From positions 1 through 60,785 of the forward strand of contig NZ_QUMD01000020.1 in NCBI RefSeq assembly GCF_003481985.1: a stretch of 60,785 nucleotides of DNA. The letters are read 5' to 3'. The notes below the pieces were generated by a model. The model did no database searches. It saw only the letters and a list, made by a program, of their open reading frames with translations, and was not told the origin of the DNA. The DNA is from Clostridium sp. OF09-36 (GTDB lineage: Bacteria; Bacillota; Clostridia; Lachnospirales; Lachnospiraceae). The translations under genes were made by a program, and so were the position numbers. The stretch's first letter is position 1; every line of letters starts with the position of its first letter. This document shows, piece by piece, positions 46,070 through 54,700 of the stretch.

Positions 46070-46521
46070 ACGTTTTCTCCTTATTCGATTCGCAACTGTT
46101 CCTGCAATCGTTCCTGTTCATGCATTACGCAGACAGAAACCTGCAACATCACAGTTACCCAGACCCCAGGGGATCTGCCGCTTGCAGTCAGCATTTTGCC
46201 GCCGCTTATCTTTCGATTATACCATAGCCGACTTATTTCGTCTACTATCGTTCCGCTTCCGGGCACAACGCATACCCGTAAGCCTTATCGTTTACAGCCT
46301 TCGACACTTTGCAATGATATAGTTCCGCACGACACCGTTGTCGTTGCAGATTTTTTGACTTTATCTTTCCAGAACAGTCGTTCCGTGATAGAATAATAAT
46401 CCGAAGCAACTGCAAATTTCTAAAGCAGTTACGCGCGAAATAACACGTTTTCCATTAATATATCACTGTACATACGTGCGTGTGCAGTAAGATCGATACC
46501 GCTGTAAAGGAGACTCACTTT
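46070..46521. other. 452-bp divergent gap between gdpP and the DUF4317 gene
   Basis: No gene is seen. It should hold promoters for both directions. At 46464-46489 CACTGTACATACGTGCG followed by TGTGCAGTA is a hairpin that resembles the head of the dispersed repeat; CCTGTTCATGCATTACGC at 46112-46129 is a weaker resemblance. Confidence 0.4.
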
Positions 46522-47664
46522 ATGATAAAAAAAGAAATCGCTGAAATCAAGCGCCAGTTCACCCCTGCAAACTGCTCCATTTCCCGCATTTGCGGCTGCT
46601 ACGTGGATGGTGAAAAAAACAAAAAAGCCGAATTCAAGGAAGCCTTTTTATCTCTTCCGGAAGAGGATATGTTCAAGTATTTTGAACTGCTCCGTAAAAA
46701 TTTGTCCGGCACACTGGGAAAAAATCTCATCAACCTGGAGTTCCCGCTGGCTGCCGAAGAAGAAGGCGGACCGCATGAATTCCTGTTAAAGCTGCGCAAC
46801 AGCCGTCTCCAGGACGATGCCCTCTTAGACGCTTTCTACGACCGGATCATTGAAAACTACGACTACATCGGCAACTACCTCATCCTGCTGATCCACGACG
46901 CCTACGACATTCCGGGCAAGACCTCCGACGGCATCGAAATGGAAGATGCCTCCGATGAAGTTTACAGCTACATCCTGTGTTCCATCTGCCCGGTCGATCT
47001 GTCCAAACCAGGGCTCAGCTACAACGAACTGGAAGGCAGCTTCCAGAACCGCATCCGCGACTGGGTAGTCCAGATGCCGGAGCTCGGCTTTTTATTCCCA
47101 GCCTTCAACGACCGCTCCACCGACCTGCACAGCACCCTTTACTACTCCAAAGACAGCAATGACCTGCACGATGCCTTTATCGAGCAGCTCCTGGGCTGCC
47201 CGCTCCCGCTGCCAGCCGGATACCAGAAGGAATCCTTCCAGACCATCATCGAAGAAACCCTGGGAGATGCCTGCAACTATGAAACAGTAAAAACAATCCA
47301 TGAGAGTTTAAGCGAACTGATCGAAGAGCACAAAGACGAGCCTGAGCCGCTGGTACTTGACAAATACCAGGTACGCAGCCTGTTAGAGAAAAGCGGCGTC
47401 GAAGAAGAACATCTGGAAACCTTTGACCAGAACTTCGATGAGACTGCAGGAGAAAGGGCTTCCATTTACGCAAGCAATATCGCCAACACCCGCGCCTTCG
47501 AGGTCAAAACCCCGGATGTCATCATCAAGGTCAACCCGGACCGCACAGACCTCATTGAAACCCGCGAGATCGATGGCCGCCAGTGCCTCGTCATCGCGAT
47601 CGACGGCGGCGTCGAAGTCAATGGAATTGCGGTGAGTCCGGCTGCGGCTGCTCCAGAAGAATAA
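46522..47664 (+). CDS. DUF4317 family protein
   Basis: A 380-residue cytoplasmic protein that is widespread in Lachnospiraceae and has no known function. It begins MIKKEIAEIKRQFTPANCSI and contains RICGCYVDGEKNKK, HDAYDIPGKTSDG and VKTPDVIIKVNPDRTDLIETR. The start at 46522 follows AAAGGAG. No catalytic motif or membrane segment is obvious. It is a single-gene unit with a strong terminator. Confidence 0.92.
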   Translation: MIKKEIAEIKRQFTPANCSISRICGCYVDGEKNKKAEFKEAFLSLPEEDMFKYFELLRKNLSGTLGKNLINLEFPLAAEEEGGPHEFLLKLRNSRLQDDALLDAFYDRIIENYDYIGNYLILLIHDAYDIPGKTSDGIEMEDASDEVYSYILCSICPVDLSKPGLSYNELEGSFQNRIRDWVVQMPELGFLFPAFNDRSTDLHSTLYYSKDSNDLHDAFIEQLLGCPLPLPAGYQKESFQTIIEETLGDACNYETVKTIHESLSELIEEHKDEPEPLVLDKYQVRSLLEKSGVEEEHLETFDQNFDETAGERASIYASNIANTRAFEVKTPDVIIKVNPDRTDLIETREIDGRQCLVIAIDGGVEVNGIAVSPAAAAPEE

Positions 47665-47683
47665 CAATATTGTTAACGTAATA

Positions 47684-47718
47684 GGACCGTGAAAGTTGCC
47701 TTCGCACTTTCACGGTCC
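47684..47718. terminator. Bidirectional terminator after the DUF4317 gene
   Basis: GGACCGTGAAAGT and ACTTTCACGGTCC form a perfect 13-bp stem with a 9-base loop between two convergent genes. The plus side continues into CATCGTTTTTTCC. Confidence 0.8.
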
Positions 47719-47745
47719 ATCGTTTTTTCCATGAAATTGTTATAT

Positions 47746-47961
47746 TTAGTGGTGGCTGCTACAATGACTGCAGTCCCCATTACAGGTCAGATGCCCTGCA
47801 CCAGCGTTTTCTTTTTCCGGGCAATCTGCACGGTTTCCGTTCTGTGCTTCTTCCTTATCCTTTTTCTTAGAGTAAAGAAGCAGTCCGGCCAGACATACCA
47901 CACCAACCAGCACGGCTACGCAGGCCTTCAAAAATATTCCCATTAATACTTCCATGATCAC
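47746..47961 (-). CDS. Small membrane protein with Cys/His-rich tail (FeoB-associated Cys-rich-like)
   Basis: About 71 residues: one membrane helix (about 8-30, ACVAVLVGVVCLAGLLLYS), a basic stretch KKKDKEE, and a tail with four cysteines and a terminal double histidine (DCPEKEN, CNGDCSHCSSHH). The layout resembles FeoB-associated Cys-rich membrane proteins, but no feo gene is near. The tail suggests metal binding. The start may be the GTG at 47961 or the ATG at 47955. Confidence 0.7.
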   Translation of the reverse strand: MIMEVLMGIFLKACVAVLVGVVCLAGLLLYSKKKDKEEAQNGNRADCPEKENAGAGHLTCNGDCSHCSSHH

Positions 47962-48020
47962 GCGATCTCCTCTATATACAGTCTGACGATTCCAGAAATA
48001 AGTCCCTATCTTTTCTCTAT

Positions 48021-48050
48021 AGTTCAGAAAATCCTGCCCGTGGACAGTAA
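48021..48050. repeat. Tail fragment of the dispersed repeat
   Basis: AGTTCAGAAAATCCTGCCCG followed by TGGACAGTAA matches the last 30 bases of the 133-bp element. The head is absent. It lies between the Cys-rich gene and rpsR. Confidence 0.6.
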
Positions 48051-48069
48051 TCCAAACTGTTCTTATGCA

Positions 48070-48107
48070 AAAAGAGGCCTTACACGATTTCTCGCATAAA
48101 ACCTCTC
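48070..48107 (-). terminator. Terminator after rpsR
   Basis: On the minus strand AGAGGTTTTA-TGCGA pairs with TCGTG-TAAGGCCTCT around GAAA and is followed by TTTTTG. It closes the rpsF-ssb-rpsR operon. Confidence 0.7.
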
Positions 48108-48134
48108 CTGAATTCTTAAGTCCGTATCTTAGGA

Positions 48135-48401
48135 TTACTCCATGGTGTACGGCATCAGAGCGATGTGACGTGCTCTCTTGATAGCAACGGTCAGAGCTCT
48201 CTGGTGCTTTGCACAGTTACCGGTAATTCTTCTCGGAAGAATTTTACCTCTCTCAGATACGTATCTTTTCAGCTTGTTGGTATCCTTGTAATCGATTACG
48301 CCGTTCTTATCGCCGCAGAATACACAAACTTTTTTTCTTCTACGCATGCCGCCTCTTCTTACCTTAGCGCCATCTGCTTTATCAGTCTTATTGAATGCCA
48401 T
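48135..48401 (-). CDS. rpsR: 30S ribosomal protein bS18
   Basis: An 88-residue ribosomal protein. The family core is CVFCGDKNGVIDYKDTNKL, followed by LPRRITGNCAKHQRAL. The ATG at 48401 has GGAGG upstream, so the first seven codons of the longer frame are left out. A basic Arg-rich segment (GMRRRKK) precedes the core. bS18 binds bS6 on the platform of the 30S subunit. Confidence 0.96.
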   Translation of the reverse strand: MAFNKTDKADGAKVRRGGMRRRKKVCVFCGDKNGVIDYKDTNKLKRYVSERGKILPRRITGNCAKHQRALTVAIKRARHIALMPYTME

Positions 48402-48453
48402 TGGTACTGCCTCCTTCTTCAAATGATTCGTGCCGTCTTAAGCTAAATCCGAT

Positions 48454-48918
48454 TTAGTTAAACGGCAGTCCTTCGTCTTCCACACCATCCGGAATGTTCA
48501 TGAAGCCATCGCCAATCGCGCTGGTCGGCGCCGGTCTGGAGGTTGGCTGATAGCCGTAACCGCCATTGTCGTTATTGCCGCTTCCAGAGTTCTTGCTGTC
48601 TGCGAACTCCTGATCATCCACGATGATGTCTGTGGTATAAACACGCTGACCTTCTTTGTTGGTGTAACTGCCAGTCTGGATACGTCCGGACACCAGTACG
48701 CGCATCCCCTGACGGAAATACTTCTCTGCAAACTCGCCTGCTCTGTCAAATGCCACGATGTTAATAAAATCGGCAGTCTGCTCGTTTCCGTCCTGGTTAC
48801 GGCGTCCTCTGCGGTCCACTGCAAGGGTATATCTCGCAACAGCCATGGAACGCTCTCCCTGGGTGTAACGAACTTCCGGGTCTCTGGTCAATCTTCCCAT
48901 AAGGATTACTCTATTCAT
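48454..48918 (-). CDS. ssb: Single-stranded DNA-binding protein
   Basis: A 154-residue SSB. The OB fold begins MNRVILMGRLTRDPEVRYTQG and contains FINIVAFDRAGEFAEKY and RVLVSGRIQTGSY. A flexible Gly/Asn/Ser tail ends in the acidic tip GVEDEGLPF plus Asn, the partner-binding end of SSB with one extra residue. It lies between rpsF and rpsR, the standard order in Firmicutes. Confidence 0.96.
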   Translation of the reverse strand: MNRVILMGRLTRDPEVRYTQGERSMAVARYTLAVDRRGRRNQDGNEQTADFINIVAFDRAGEFAEKYFRQGMRVLVSGRIQTGSYTNKEGQRVYTTDIIVDDQEFADSKNSGSGNNDNGGYGYQPTSRPAPTSAIGDGFMNIPDGVEDEGLPFN

Positions 48919-48959
48919 ACCATCACTCTTCCTTTTTTAAGCTGGTCGTTATCTATTAC

Positions 48960-49253
48960 TTACTGCTCGTCCTGCTTTACGCAAAGATATCTGACAACCG
49001 GCTCCATGATGCGGATGTGTGCTTCCACTTCGTTAGAGCAGTCAGAGTTCTCAGACTCGAACTTGATGAAGTAGTAGAAAGCCTCTTTTGCTTTCTGAAT
49101 CTCGTAAGCAAGTCTCTTCTTGCCCCAATCATCAACGCCTGTTACAGTGCCACCGAAGCGGGTGATATAACCCTGTACCTTCTCCAGTGCTGCAGCTCTC
49201 TCTTCGTCTTCGAGTTTTGCGCTCAGAACAACTGCTAATTCGTATTTGTTCAT
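48960..49253 (-). CDS. rpsF: 30S ribosomal protein bS6
   Basis: A 97-residue ribosomal protein starting MNKYELAVVLSAKLEDEER. The motifs VTGVDDWGKKRLAYEIQKAKEA and YYFIKFESEN are typical. It heads the rpsF-ssb-rpsR operon and is preceded by a structured leader with AAGGAGG. Confidence 0.96.
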   Translation of the reverse strand: MNKYELAVVLSAKLEDEERAAALEKVQGYITRFGGTVTGVDDWGKKRLAYEIQKAKEAFYYFIKFESENSDCSNEVEAHIRIMEPVVRYLCVKQDEQ

Positions 49254-49263
49254 TGCTTTACCT

Positions 49264-49304
49264 CCTTGTGGTCTCTGGCCCTTGACTTCAGTCTCAAGAG
49301 CAAG
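49264..49304 (-). promoter_or_regulatory. Possible bS6:bS18 leader structure
   Basis: On the minus strand CCTTG and CAAGG form an outer stem, TCTTGA and TCAAGG an inner one, just before the rpsF ribosome site. rpsF leaders in many bacteria bind bS6:bS18 for feedback control. The position is right, but I could not confirm the conserved internal loop. Confidence 0.35.
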
Positions 49305-49416
49305 GATTTTAATGTGTCACGGATAAATATTTTAGCAGAAGCGACGCATAAATGCAAGCACTTTTTTGCAGATTTTGCAAGTTTTTTTGCAGGTTTTTTG
49401 CAGGTTTTTTGCGTCT

Positions 49417-49626
49417 TCACGCCTTTTCCACGTTTCCTGCCTTCGTCAGTCCACGGGCATTTTTTTCTACCATTTTCCGCTCTGTCATCACCTGATGGCC
49501 GCAGCCCATACATTTCAGGCGGAAATCTGCCCCGACACGCAAGATTTCCCACTCATGGCTTCCGCAGGGATGCGGTTTCTTTAATTTTACGATATCTCCA
49601 ACTTCAAAATTCCATCGCTGGTCCAT
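49417..49626 (-). CDS. DUF951 family protein
   Basis: A 69-residue protein with the family pattern FEVGDIVKLKKPHPCGSHEW and LKCMGCGHQVMTERKM. The Cys residues (PCGSH, CMGCGH) form a likely metal site. The start at 49626 follows GGAGAG. DUF951 genes are often next to rpsF; the product is a putative nucleic-acid-binding protein of unknown role. Confidence 0.92.
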   Translation of the reverse strand: MDQRWNFEVGDIVKLKKPHPCGSHEWEILRVGADFRLKCMGCGHQVMTERKMVEKNARGLTKAGNVEKA

Positions 49627-49779
49627 GCATCGCTCTCCTTTCGTTTTCAGCTTCTCTGTTGTTTTCAAACTTCCTGGCCTATATTTGTTTCCTTCCCAGG
49701 AAACCCGCAGATAAATGCTTCTGTTTTCTATTTCATTCTTTTATTTCATTTTTCCGGCTCTGTTTCTGCATTTCCAGAT

Positions 49780-50793
49780 TTAGCGAATCATATGTCCCGG
49801 GTCTTTTCCCAGGATCGCATCGATCTTTGCAAGCTCCTCTTCTGAGAAGTCCAGATGCTCAAGTGCCTCCACGTTATCTTCGAGCTGGCTGACACGGCTT
49901 GCCCCGATCAGCACACTACTTACCTCCGGCCGTCTCAGCACCCACGCCAGCGCCATCTGCGCCAGGCTCTGTCCGCGCTCCACGGCAATCTCATGCAGCT
50001 TTGCTACCTTCGCAAGCTGTTCCTCATTCATATAGCGCTTGCCGATCGTAGTTCCTTTGCGGGAGGCACGGGAGTCTGCCGGAATGCCCTTTAAATACCG
50101 GTCCGTCAATGCGCCCTGCGCCAGCGGACTGTATGCGATGCAGCCGGTCCCGGTCTCTGTCAGCACATCAAACAGGCCCTGCTCCGGCCAGCGCTCAAAC
50201 ATATTGTATCTCGCCTGATGAAGCAGACACGGCGTTTTATTCTCTTTCAGAATGGTAATGGCACGCGCAGCTTCATCTGCCTGATAATTGGAAATGCCGA
50301 CATACAATGCCTTACCCTGGCGAACCATATCGGAAAGGGCACCCATCGTCTCCTCCAGAGGTGTCTCCGGATCCGGGCGGTGATGATAGAAGATATCGAC
50401 ATAATCCAGATTCATGCGCTTCAGGCTTGCATCCAGACTGGACATCAGATATTTTCTGGAGCCCCAGTTTCCGTAAGGACCTGGCCAGAAGTCATAGCCC
50501 GCCTTGGTAGATACCAGGATCTGTTCCCGGTAAGGCTTCAGATCCTCCAGAAAGATCTTTCCAAAATTTTCCTCTGCCATTCCGATATTCGGCGCACCGT
50601 AATTGTTTGCCAGATCGAAATGCGTGATTCCCAGATCAAATGCCTTAAAAATGATCTCCTTCTGCTCGGATAACGGCTTTTCCGCACCGAAATTCTGCCA
50701 CATGCCCAGAGATACCCTCGGAAGCAGAATGCCGCTGTTCCCGCAGCGTTTGTAGCTCATTTTGTCGTATCTCGCCTCGTCTGCTCTATACAT
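49780..50793 (-). CDS. Aldo/keto reductase, YghZ/L-glyceraldehyde-3-phosphate reductase group
   Basis: A 337-residue NADPH-dependent oxidoreductase. The catalytic tetrad is in HFDLANNYG (Asp, Tyr), VSTKAGYDFWPGPYG (Lys) and DIFYHHRPD (His). The NADP site is in IGASRVSQLEDN. YGNWGSRKYLMSSL is typical of the YghZ group. It starts immediately behind the sirtuin gene with GGAGG inside that gene's end, so the two are translated in sequence. Confidence 0.92.
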   Translation of the reverse strand: MYRADEARYDKMSYKRCGNSGILLPRVSLGMWQNFGAEKPLSEQKEIIFKAFDLGITHFDLANNYGAPNIGMAEENFGKIFLEDLKPYREQILVSTKAGYDFWPGPYGNWGSRKYLMSSLDASLKRMNLDYVDIFYHHRPDPETPLEETMGALSDMVRQGKALYVGISNYQADEAARAITILKENKTPCLLHQARYNMFERWPEQGLFDVLTETGTGCIAYSPLAQGALTDRYLKGIPADSRASRKGTTIGKRYMNEEQLAKVAKLHEIAVERGQSLAQMALAWVLRRPEVSSVLIGASRVSQLEDNVEALEHLDFSEEELAKIDAILGKDPGHMIR

Positions 50794-51537
50794 TTATTTT
50801 CCCTCCGTCAAAAAGCGCTCAAACACCTCACCGATCGGCGCACTGATCACCAGATCTGCCCGTTCATCCATCGGCGTTGCTGTTTTATTGATCAGCACCA
50901 GTTTCTTTCCCCGGTAATAATCGATCAGGCCCGCTGCCGGATAAACGGTCAGGGAAGTACCGCCAATGATCAGGATCTCCGCATTTTGTATGTAGCGCAC
51001 CGCCTTCTGCAGCGTTTCCTGGTCCAGTCCTTCTTCATATAAAACCACGTCCGGCTTGATGATGCCGCCGCACTCGCACCGCGGCACACCGTTCATCCCC
51101 AAAATATCGGAAAGTCCGAAGAATTTCCCACAGCGGGTGCAGTAATTTCTGTGGACAGATCCATGCAGTTCCAAAACCTCTTTACTTCCGGCTGCCTGAT
51201 GCAGACCGTCGATGTTCTGGGTGATCACTGCACGCACCTTGCCCTGCTGCTCCAGTTTAGCCAGTGCCTTGTGTGCTGCATTCGGCTGCGCATCCGGGAA
51301 CAGCATTTTGTTTTTGTAAAACCGGTAAAACTCTTCCGGGTTCTTCCGGTAAAAACTGTGGCTGATGATGGTTTCCGGCGGATAATCGTACTGCTGGTTA
51401 TAAAGTCCGTCCACACTTCGGAAATCCGGGATTCCGCTCTCGGTTGAAACACCCGCACCGCCAAAGAACACCACATTGTCGCTTTCTTTGATCCACTGTT
51501 CCAAAAGATCCACTCGCTCTGACATTTTCTGATCCAT
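50794..51537 (-). CDS. cobB: NAD-dependent protein deacylase, sirtuin family
   Basis: A 247-residue Sir2 enzyme. The NAD site is GAGVSTESGIPDFRS, the TQNIDGLH motif and the catalytic His in ELHGSVHRNYC are intact. Four zinc cysteines are in CTRCG and CECGG. It removes acyl groups from lysines using NAD. It lies between a GNAT-type gene and the aldo-keto reductase gene on the same strand. Confidence 0.94.
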   Translation of the reverse strand: MDQKMSERVDLLEQWIKESDNVVFFGGAGVSTESGIPDFRSVDGLYNQQYDYPPETIISHSFYRKNPEEFYRFYKNKMLFPDAQPNAAHKALAKLEQQGKVRAVITQNIDGLHQAAGSKEVLELHGSVHRNYCTRCGKFFGLSDILGMNGVPRCECGGIIKPDVVLYEEGLDQETLQKAVRYIQNAEILIIGGTSLTVYPAAGLIDYYRGKKLVLINKTATPMDERADLVISAPIGEVFERFLTEGK

Positions 51538-51622
51538 CCTGCATGCTCCTTTCCAGTTTCATTCCATGTAGTTCTTTTCTATATTTTCTTCTATTTATCA
51601 ACGGGCAGCCTGGCACTTTTCT

Positions 51623-52678
51623 TTATACAACCTCATCCAGAAAAACACGGCTCAGCACATCGATCTGCTCCGCTCCCGGATAGGCCCGGACTGCCTCCGG
51701 AATCCGGTAACCAAACAGCCATGCCGTAAACGCTTCAATCCGCAGATACAGCACCCGACGCTCATCCCACTGGGGCCGTGCCAATGCTTCCTCCATCGTA
51801 TCGATCGGACCGTCCAGTTTTTCCAGTTCGGATTCCGTATGATTTAGTGTCCACACCCAGCGTCCCGCATTTTGCGGGATCAGCGGATCTTCCAGTTCCA
51901 GGCAGATCCGAAGCTGTTCCGTCTGGGCATCCTGTTTTAAGCGGATCACTGGTACAAACGCTTCCGGTGTTACGATCCGGGTCATGATCGCCGGTTTCTT
52001 GGTCTCCAGTTCCGAGTAACCAGTTTCTGTATACAAAAGGCGCTGTTCTTTCTTTTCGCGTCCCCAGATGCCCTGGATTCCAACCAGCTGCTCCCCGTCA
52101 TACAACAGTTCCAGCTTGCCAAGCTCACTCTGAACCTCACGCACCAGACTTTTTACATACGCTGCATCCCGCTTGGCAAATACCTCATAGCGCGATTCCA
52201 GCCAATGCTGCATCCAGTCCGCTGCCAGCTCTACGGTGTCTTCTTCCACACAGACACGTTTCAAATCTTTATTTCCACTCAGTTTCCAGACTGGCTGGTC
52301 ATAAATAAACGTAAACTGAAACGGCGTATAGATTGCCTCTGCCGCCGGCATCAAAAAACAGAATGGCATTTGGCGTTCCCGCATATCCTGCATCATCCGA
52401 AGAAGCAGACTGCGCATATATCCCCGGTGACGCATCGTACTCTTCGTCGCTACGGCCACGATATAGTCCACATTCCAACAGGCATCCCGCACCAAAAGCC
52501 GGTATGGATTGAGGTGGAGCATCGCCTGAATTCCATCCTCCTCACGGACCAAAACCTGGTTTGTTGTCATTTTTTCCTGATCATAATAAGTAAGGAACTC
52601 CTCAGAATCCTCCGGGAAAGCTTCTCTCCATAAATTCTTTGTCAGGACTTTTTCCTGATTATCCAGATATCTTATCAT
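51623..52678 (-). CDS. GNAT-family N-acetyltransferase of the Eis type
   Basis: A 351-residue protein. The N-terminal GNAT domain has YIVAVATKSTMRHRGYMRSLL (acetyl-CoA loop) and FCFLMPAAEAIYTPF. The rest (about 185-350) corresponds to the second GNAT and sterol-carrier-like domains of Eis enzymes, ending RIEAFTAWLFGYRIPE. Such proteins acetylate amines on small molecules or proteins; the substrate is open. The ATG at 52678 is chosen since homology begins at MIRYLDNQEK. It precedes the sirtuin gene and follows a DUF2156 gene. Confidence 0.88.
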   Translation of the reverse strand: MIRYLDNQEKVLTKNLWREAFPEDSEEFLTYYDQEKMTTNQVLVREEDGIQAMLHLNPYRLLVRDACWNVDYIVAVATKSTMRHRGYMRSLLLRMMQDMRERQMPFCFLMPAAEAIYTPFQFTFIYDQPVWKLSGNKDLKRVCVEEDTVELAADWMQHWLESRYEVFAKRDAAYVKSLVREVQSELGKLELLYDGEQLVGIQGIWGREKKEQRLLYTETGYSELETKKPAIMTRIVTPEAFVPVIRLKQDAQTEQLRICLELEDPLIPQNAGRWVWTLNHTESELEKLDGPIDTMEEALARPQWDERRVLYLRIEAFTAWLFGYRIPEAVRAYPGAEQIDVLSRVFLDEVV

Positions 52679-52705
52679 AGCTGCCTCTCTTTTCCGCCAC
52701 AACCC

Positions 52706-53629
52706 CTATCTGCTGAAGTTCTTCTGCTGCACCAGATATTTTCTTGCAAAGCCACACGGATTATACGACATTTTTGCGTGCCGCAAGCCTTCCTGTCCCA
52801 GGTCGTCCTCCCGGTTTACCAGCGCCACATCCGGGAATTCCTGCACCAGAAACTGCTGGTTAATAAACTGATATAAACCCCGGATTTCTGGATTTGCCTT
52901 TTCAATGTGAATGACTGCCATATTTTCCGCCGGATTATAGCTTCCAATGGTAAATGCTTCCAGTGTTCCATCAATGTATACACCAGACATCCGGATATCC
53001 AGATCCAGACACTGCTTTAAAATCTCGTGGATTCCCTCTACTTCATAATCCAGATGCTCTTCTACCTCATCGCCCTTGCCTTCTCTCCAGCGGTCCAGGA
53101 AACGCCAGACATCATCCCGGTCAGAACAGCAAAGGCGCCGGAACTCATAGCGGCCCTCATACTCCTTCAAAAATGCATTCAGATGATTTTTCTTCTTATG
53201 CAGCTTCTTGCCGGACAGTTTGCGCATGGCTTCGCCGTCGTACAGATAATCCTTTAAATCCTCTTGTTCCGTCACCACAAAATCATCCGACTCCTTTAAA
53301 TGAAGAAACTCTACCGCCTCCTCATCGGCCAGATAAATTTTAAGCGGAATATGCAAGACATTATTAAAATATTCCACCGTCATATCAAAATACTTTTTTA
53401 AGTTCTCTTCTTTGCAAAGAGGCATGGCACTATGCATCACCCCTTCTTCCTTCATCAGCCACAAGAGTGCCTTGTTCTCATGAATGGCATACTGCACATG
53501 ATAATATTTCCGCCAGATGAAACTGTCTAACGGCACACTGTCACAAGTCTTATTGGGACGCAGCCCAAAATACGGTGCCAGAATCTTCATATCTGCTGCT
53601 TCTACTGGTTTAAAATTCAAATCTGTCAT
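52706..53629 (-). CDS. DUF2156 (phosphatidylglycerol lysyltransferase-like) protein
   Basis: A 307-residue protein with the GNAT-like fold of the MprF catalytic part. Motifs are RKLSGKKLHKKKNHLNAFL and HIEKANPEIRGLYQFINQQF, then NREDDLGQEGLRHAKMSYNP. No membrane helices are present, so it is a soluble relative. The family may transfer aminoacyl or other groups; the substrate is unknown. It lies 27 bp before the Eis-type gene and they are probably co-transcribed. Confidence 0.9.
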   Translation of the reverse strand: MTDLNFKPVEAADMKILAPYFGLRPNKTCDSVPLDSFIWRKYYHVQYAIHENKALLWLMKEEGVMHSAMPLCKEENLKKYFDMTVEYFNNVLHIPLKIYLADEEAVEFLHLKESDDFVVTEQEDLKDYLYDGEAMRKLSGKKLHKKKNHLNAFLKEYEGRYEFRRLCCSDRDDVWRFLDRWREGKGDEVEEHLDYEVEGIHEILKQCLDLDIRMSGVYIDGTLEAFTIGSYNPAENMAVIHIEKANPEIRGLYQFINQQFLVQEFPDVALVNREDDLGQEGLRHAKMSYNPCGFARKYLVQQKNFSR

Positions 53630-53785
53630 TTCTATTCCTTTATTCCTTCCATATAAGATAAGACAGTATGTTTCTTATCTTAAGCTTTCTTTCACGTCTT
53701 TCGCGTTTTATTATTATAGCGTGAGTCCGTTCCAGAATCAATATAGCGAAATTCCCATTTCCAACCATTTATTCTCGTTACTGCT

Positions 53786-53827
53786 CAGAAAAGGTCCAGC
53801 AGCCAGCAGCTACCGGACCTTTTCTGT
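53786..53827 (-). terminator. Terminator after the zinc-ribbon gene
   Basis: CAGAAAAGGTCC and GGACCTTTTCTG form a 12-bp stem with a CAG-rich loop. The gene's TAG stop lies inside the structure. Confidence 0.75.
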
Positions 53828-54518
53828 AACCTGATGAACCTTCCATGCCCGCATTCCGGATATTTCCAGTGCAGAACCACAATAACGGCACTGTTTTACC
53901 CCAAGCTGTTCCACCGGCGCTCCACAATTCGGGCATACCACCGATGCTGCTGCCCCCGCCTTTCCAGAGTCATAAATGTAAACCAGCTCGGTCTCGCAGA
54001 CCGTCTGCTTTTTGTGAGGTGCCGGTCTATCTGTCTGATGGTTTTCCTTGGTCCGGCTTCTGGAAAGTTTCTGTGCCTTCATCCCATTTTCCGGCAGTCT
54101 CTGCCTCTCTCCAATATTCTGCCGCAGTTTCACAGAAAATACTCGCACTGCCGCCATAACGCTGATACCGGTTGATCACGGTTTTATGGATTCTGACTGC
54201 CCCGGCCGTCTGGAGATTTTCTTTTTCCAGAAACTCCTTCACCGCCTGTTCCACTTCTGTTTGCATCTCCTCCCAGTTCCATTCCGGGAAATCCCGCAGG
54301 ATCTGCGGCAAGTAGATGCTTGTCATCCCACCAAGCGATTTTGGCTGTTCTTCCTGCTCTTCTCCTGCGCTCTGCGCACTCCGCAAAAATTCCCGGAGGA
54401 AACGAATCTCCGCGGAATTTAGAAATCTGCGGAAACTCCGCCGGATCCGAAAGAACAAGATCACTGCCAGAAGAAATAAAATTCCACCTATCATCAGCGC
54501 GATCTGCTTTTCACTCAT
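53810..54518 (-). CDS. Membrane-anchored zinc-ribbon protein (probable frameshift)
   Basis: Two frames make one likely protein. The first (from 54518) has an N-terminal membrane helix (ALMIGGILFLLAVILFF), a linker and a Tim44-like region (MTSIYLPQILRDFPEWNWEEM, HKTVINRYQRYGG). The second, from about 54070 on, carries ELVYIYDSGKAG and a zinc ribbon CPNCGAPVEQLGVKQCRYCG. Relatives in Lachnospiraceae join these parts in one chain. Here the repair needs one base removed or two added near 54070, unlike the single-base deletions elsewhere. The role is unknown; the ribbon suggests quality control or nucleic-acid contact at the membrane. Confidence 0.7.
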
Positions 54519-54657
54519 ATGTATCTTTCCTTTTTCCTGTCTTTTGCATATTTTTATGCGAAAACTACGCCTGCAGTATCAACTATTATATCATACTTAT
54601 CAGGAAAACTTATGGAATTTTTTATTTTGTTTCACAGGACGCACTTCCTATGAACAA

Positions 54658-54688
54658 GAAAAAGAGTCCACCTTTCGATGAACTCTTC
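54658..54688 (-). terminator. Terminator after the dehydrogenase remnant
   Basis: On the minus strand AAGAGTTCATC pairs with a GGTGGACTCTT partner around GAAA, then TTTTC follows. Confidence 0.75.
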
Positions 54689-54700
54689 CACAGCTTTCTT

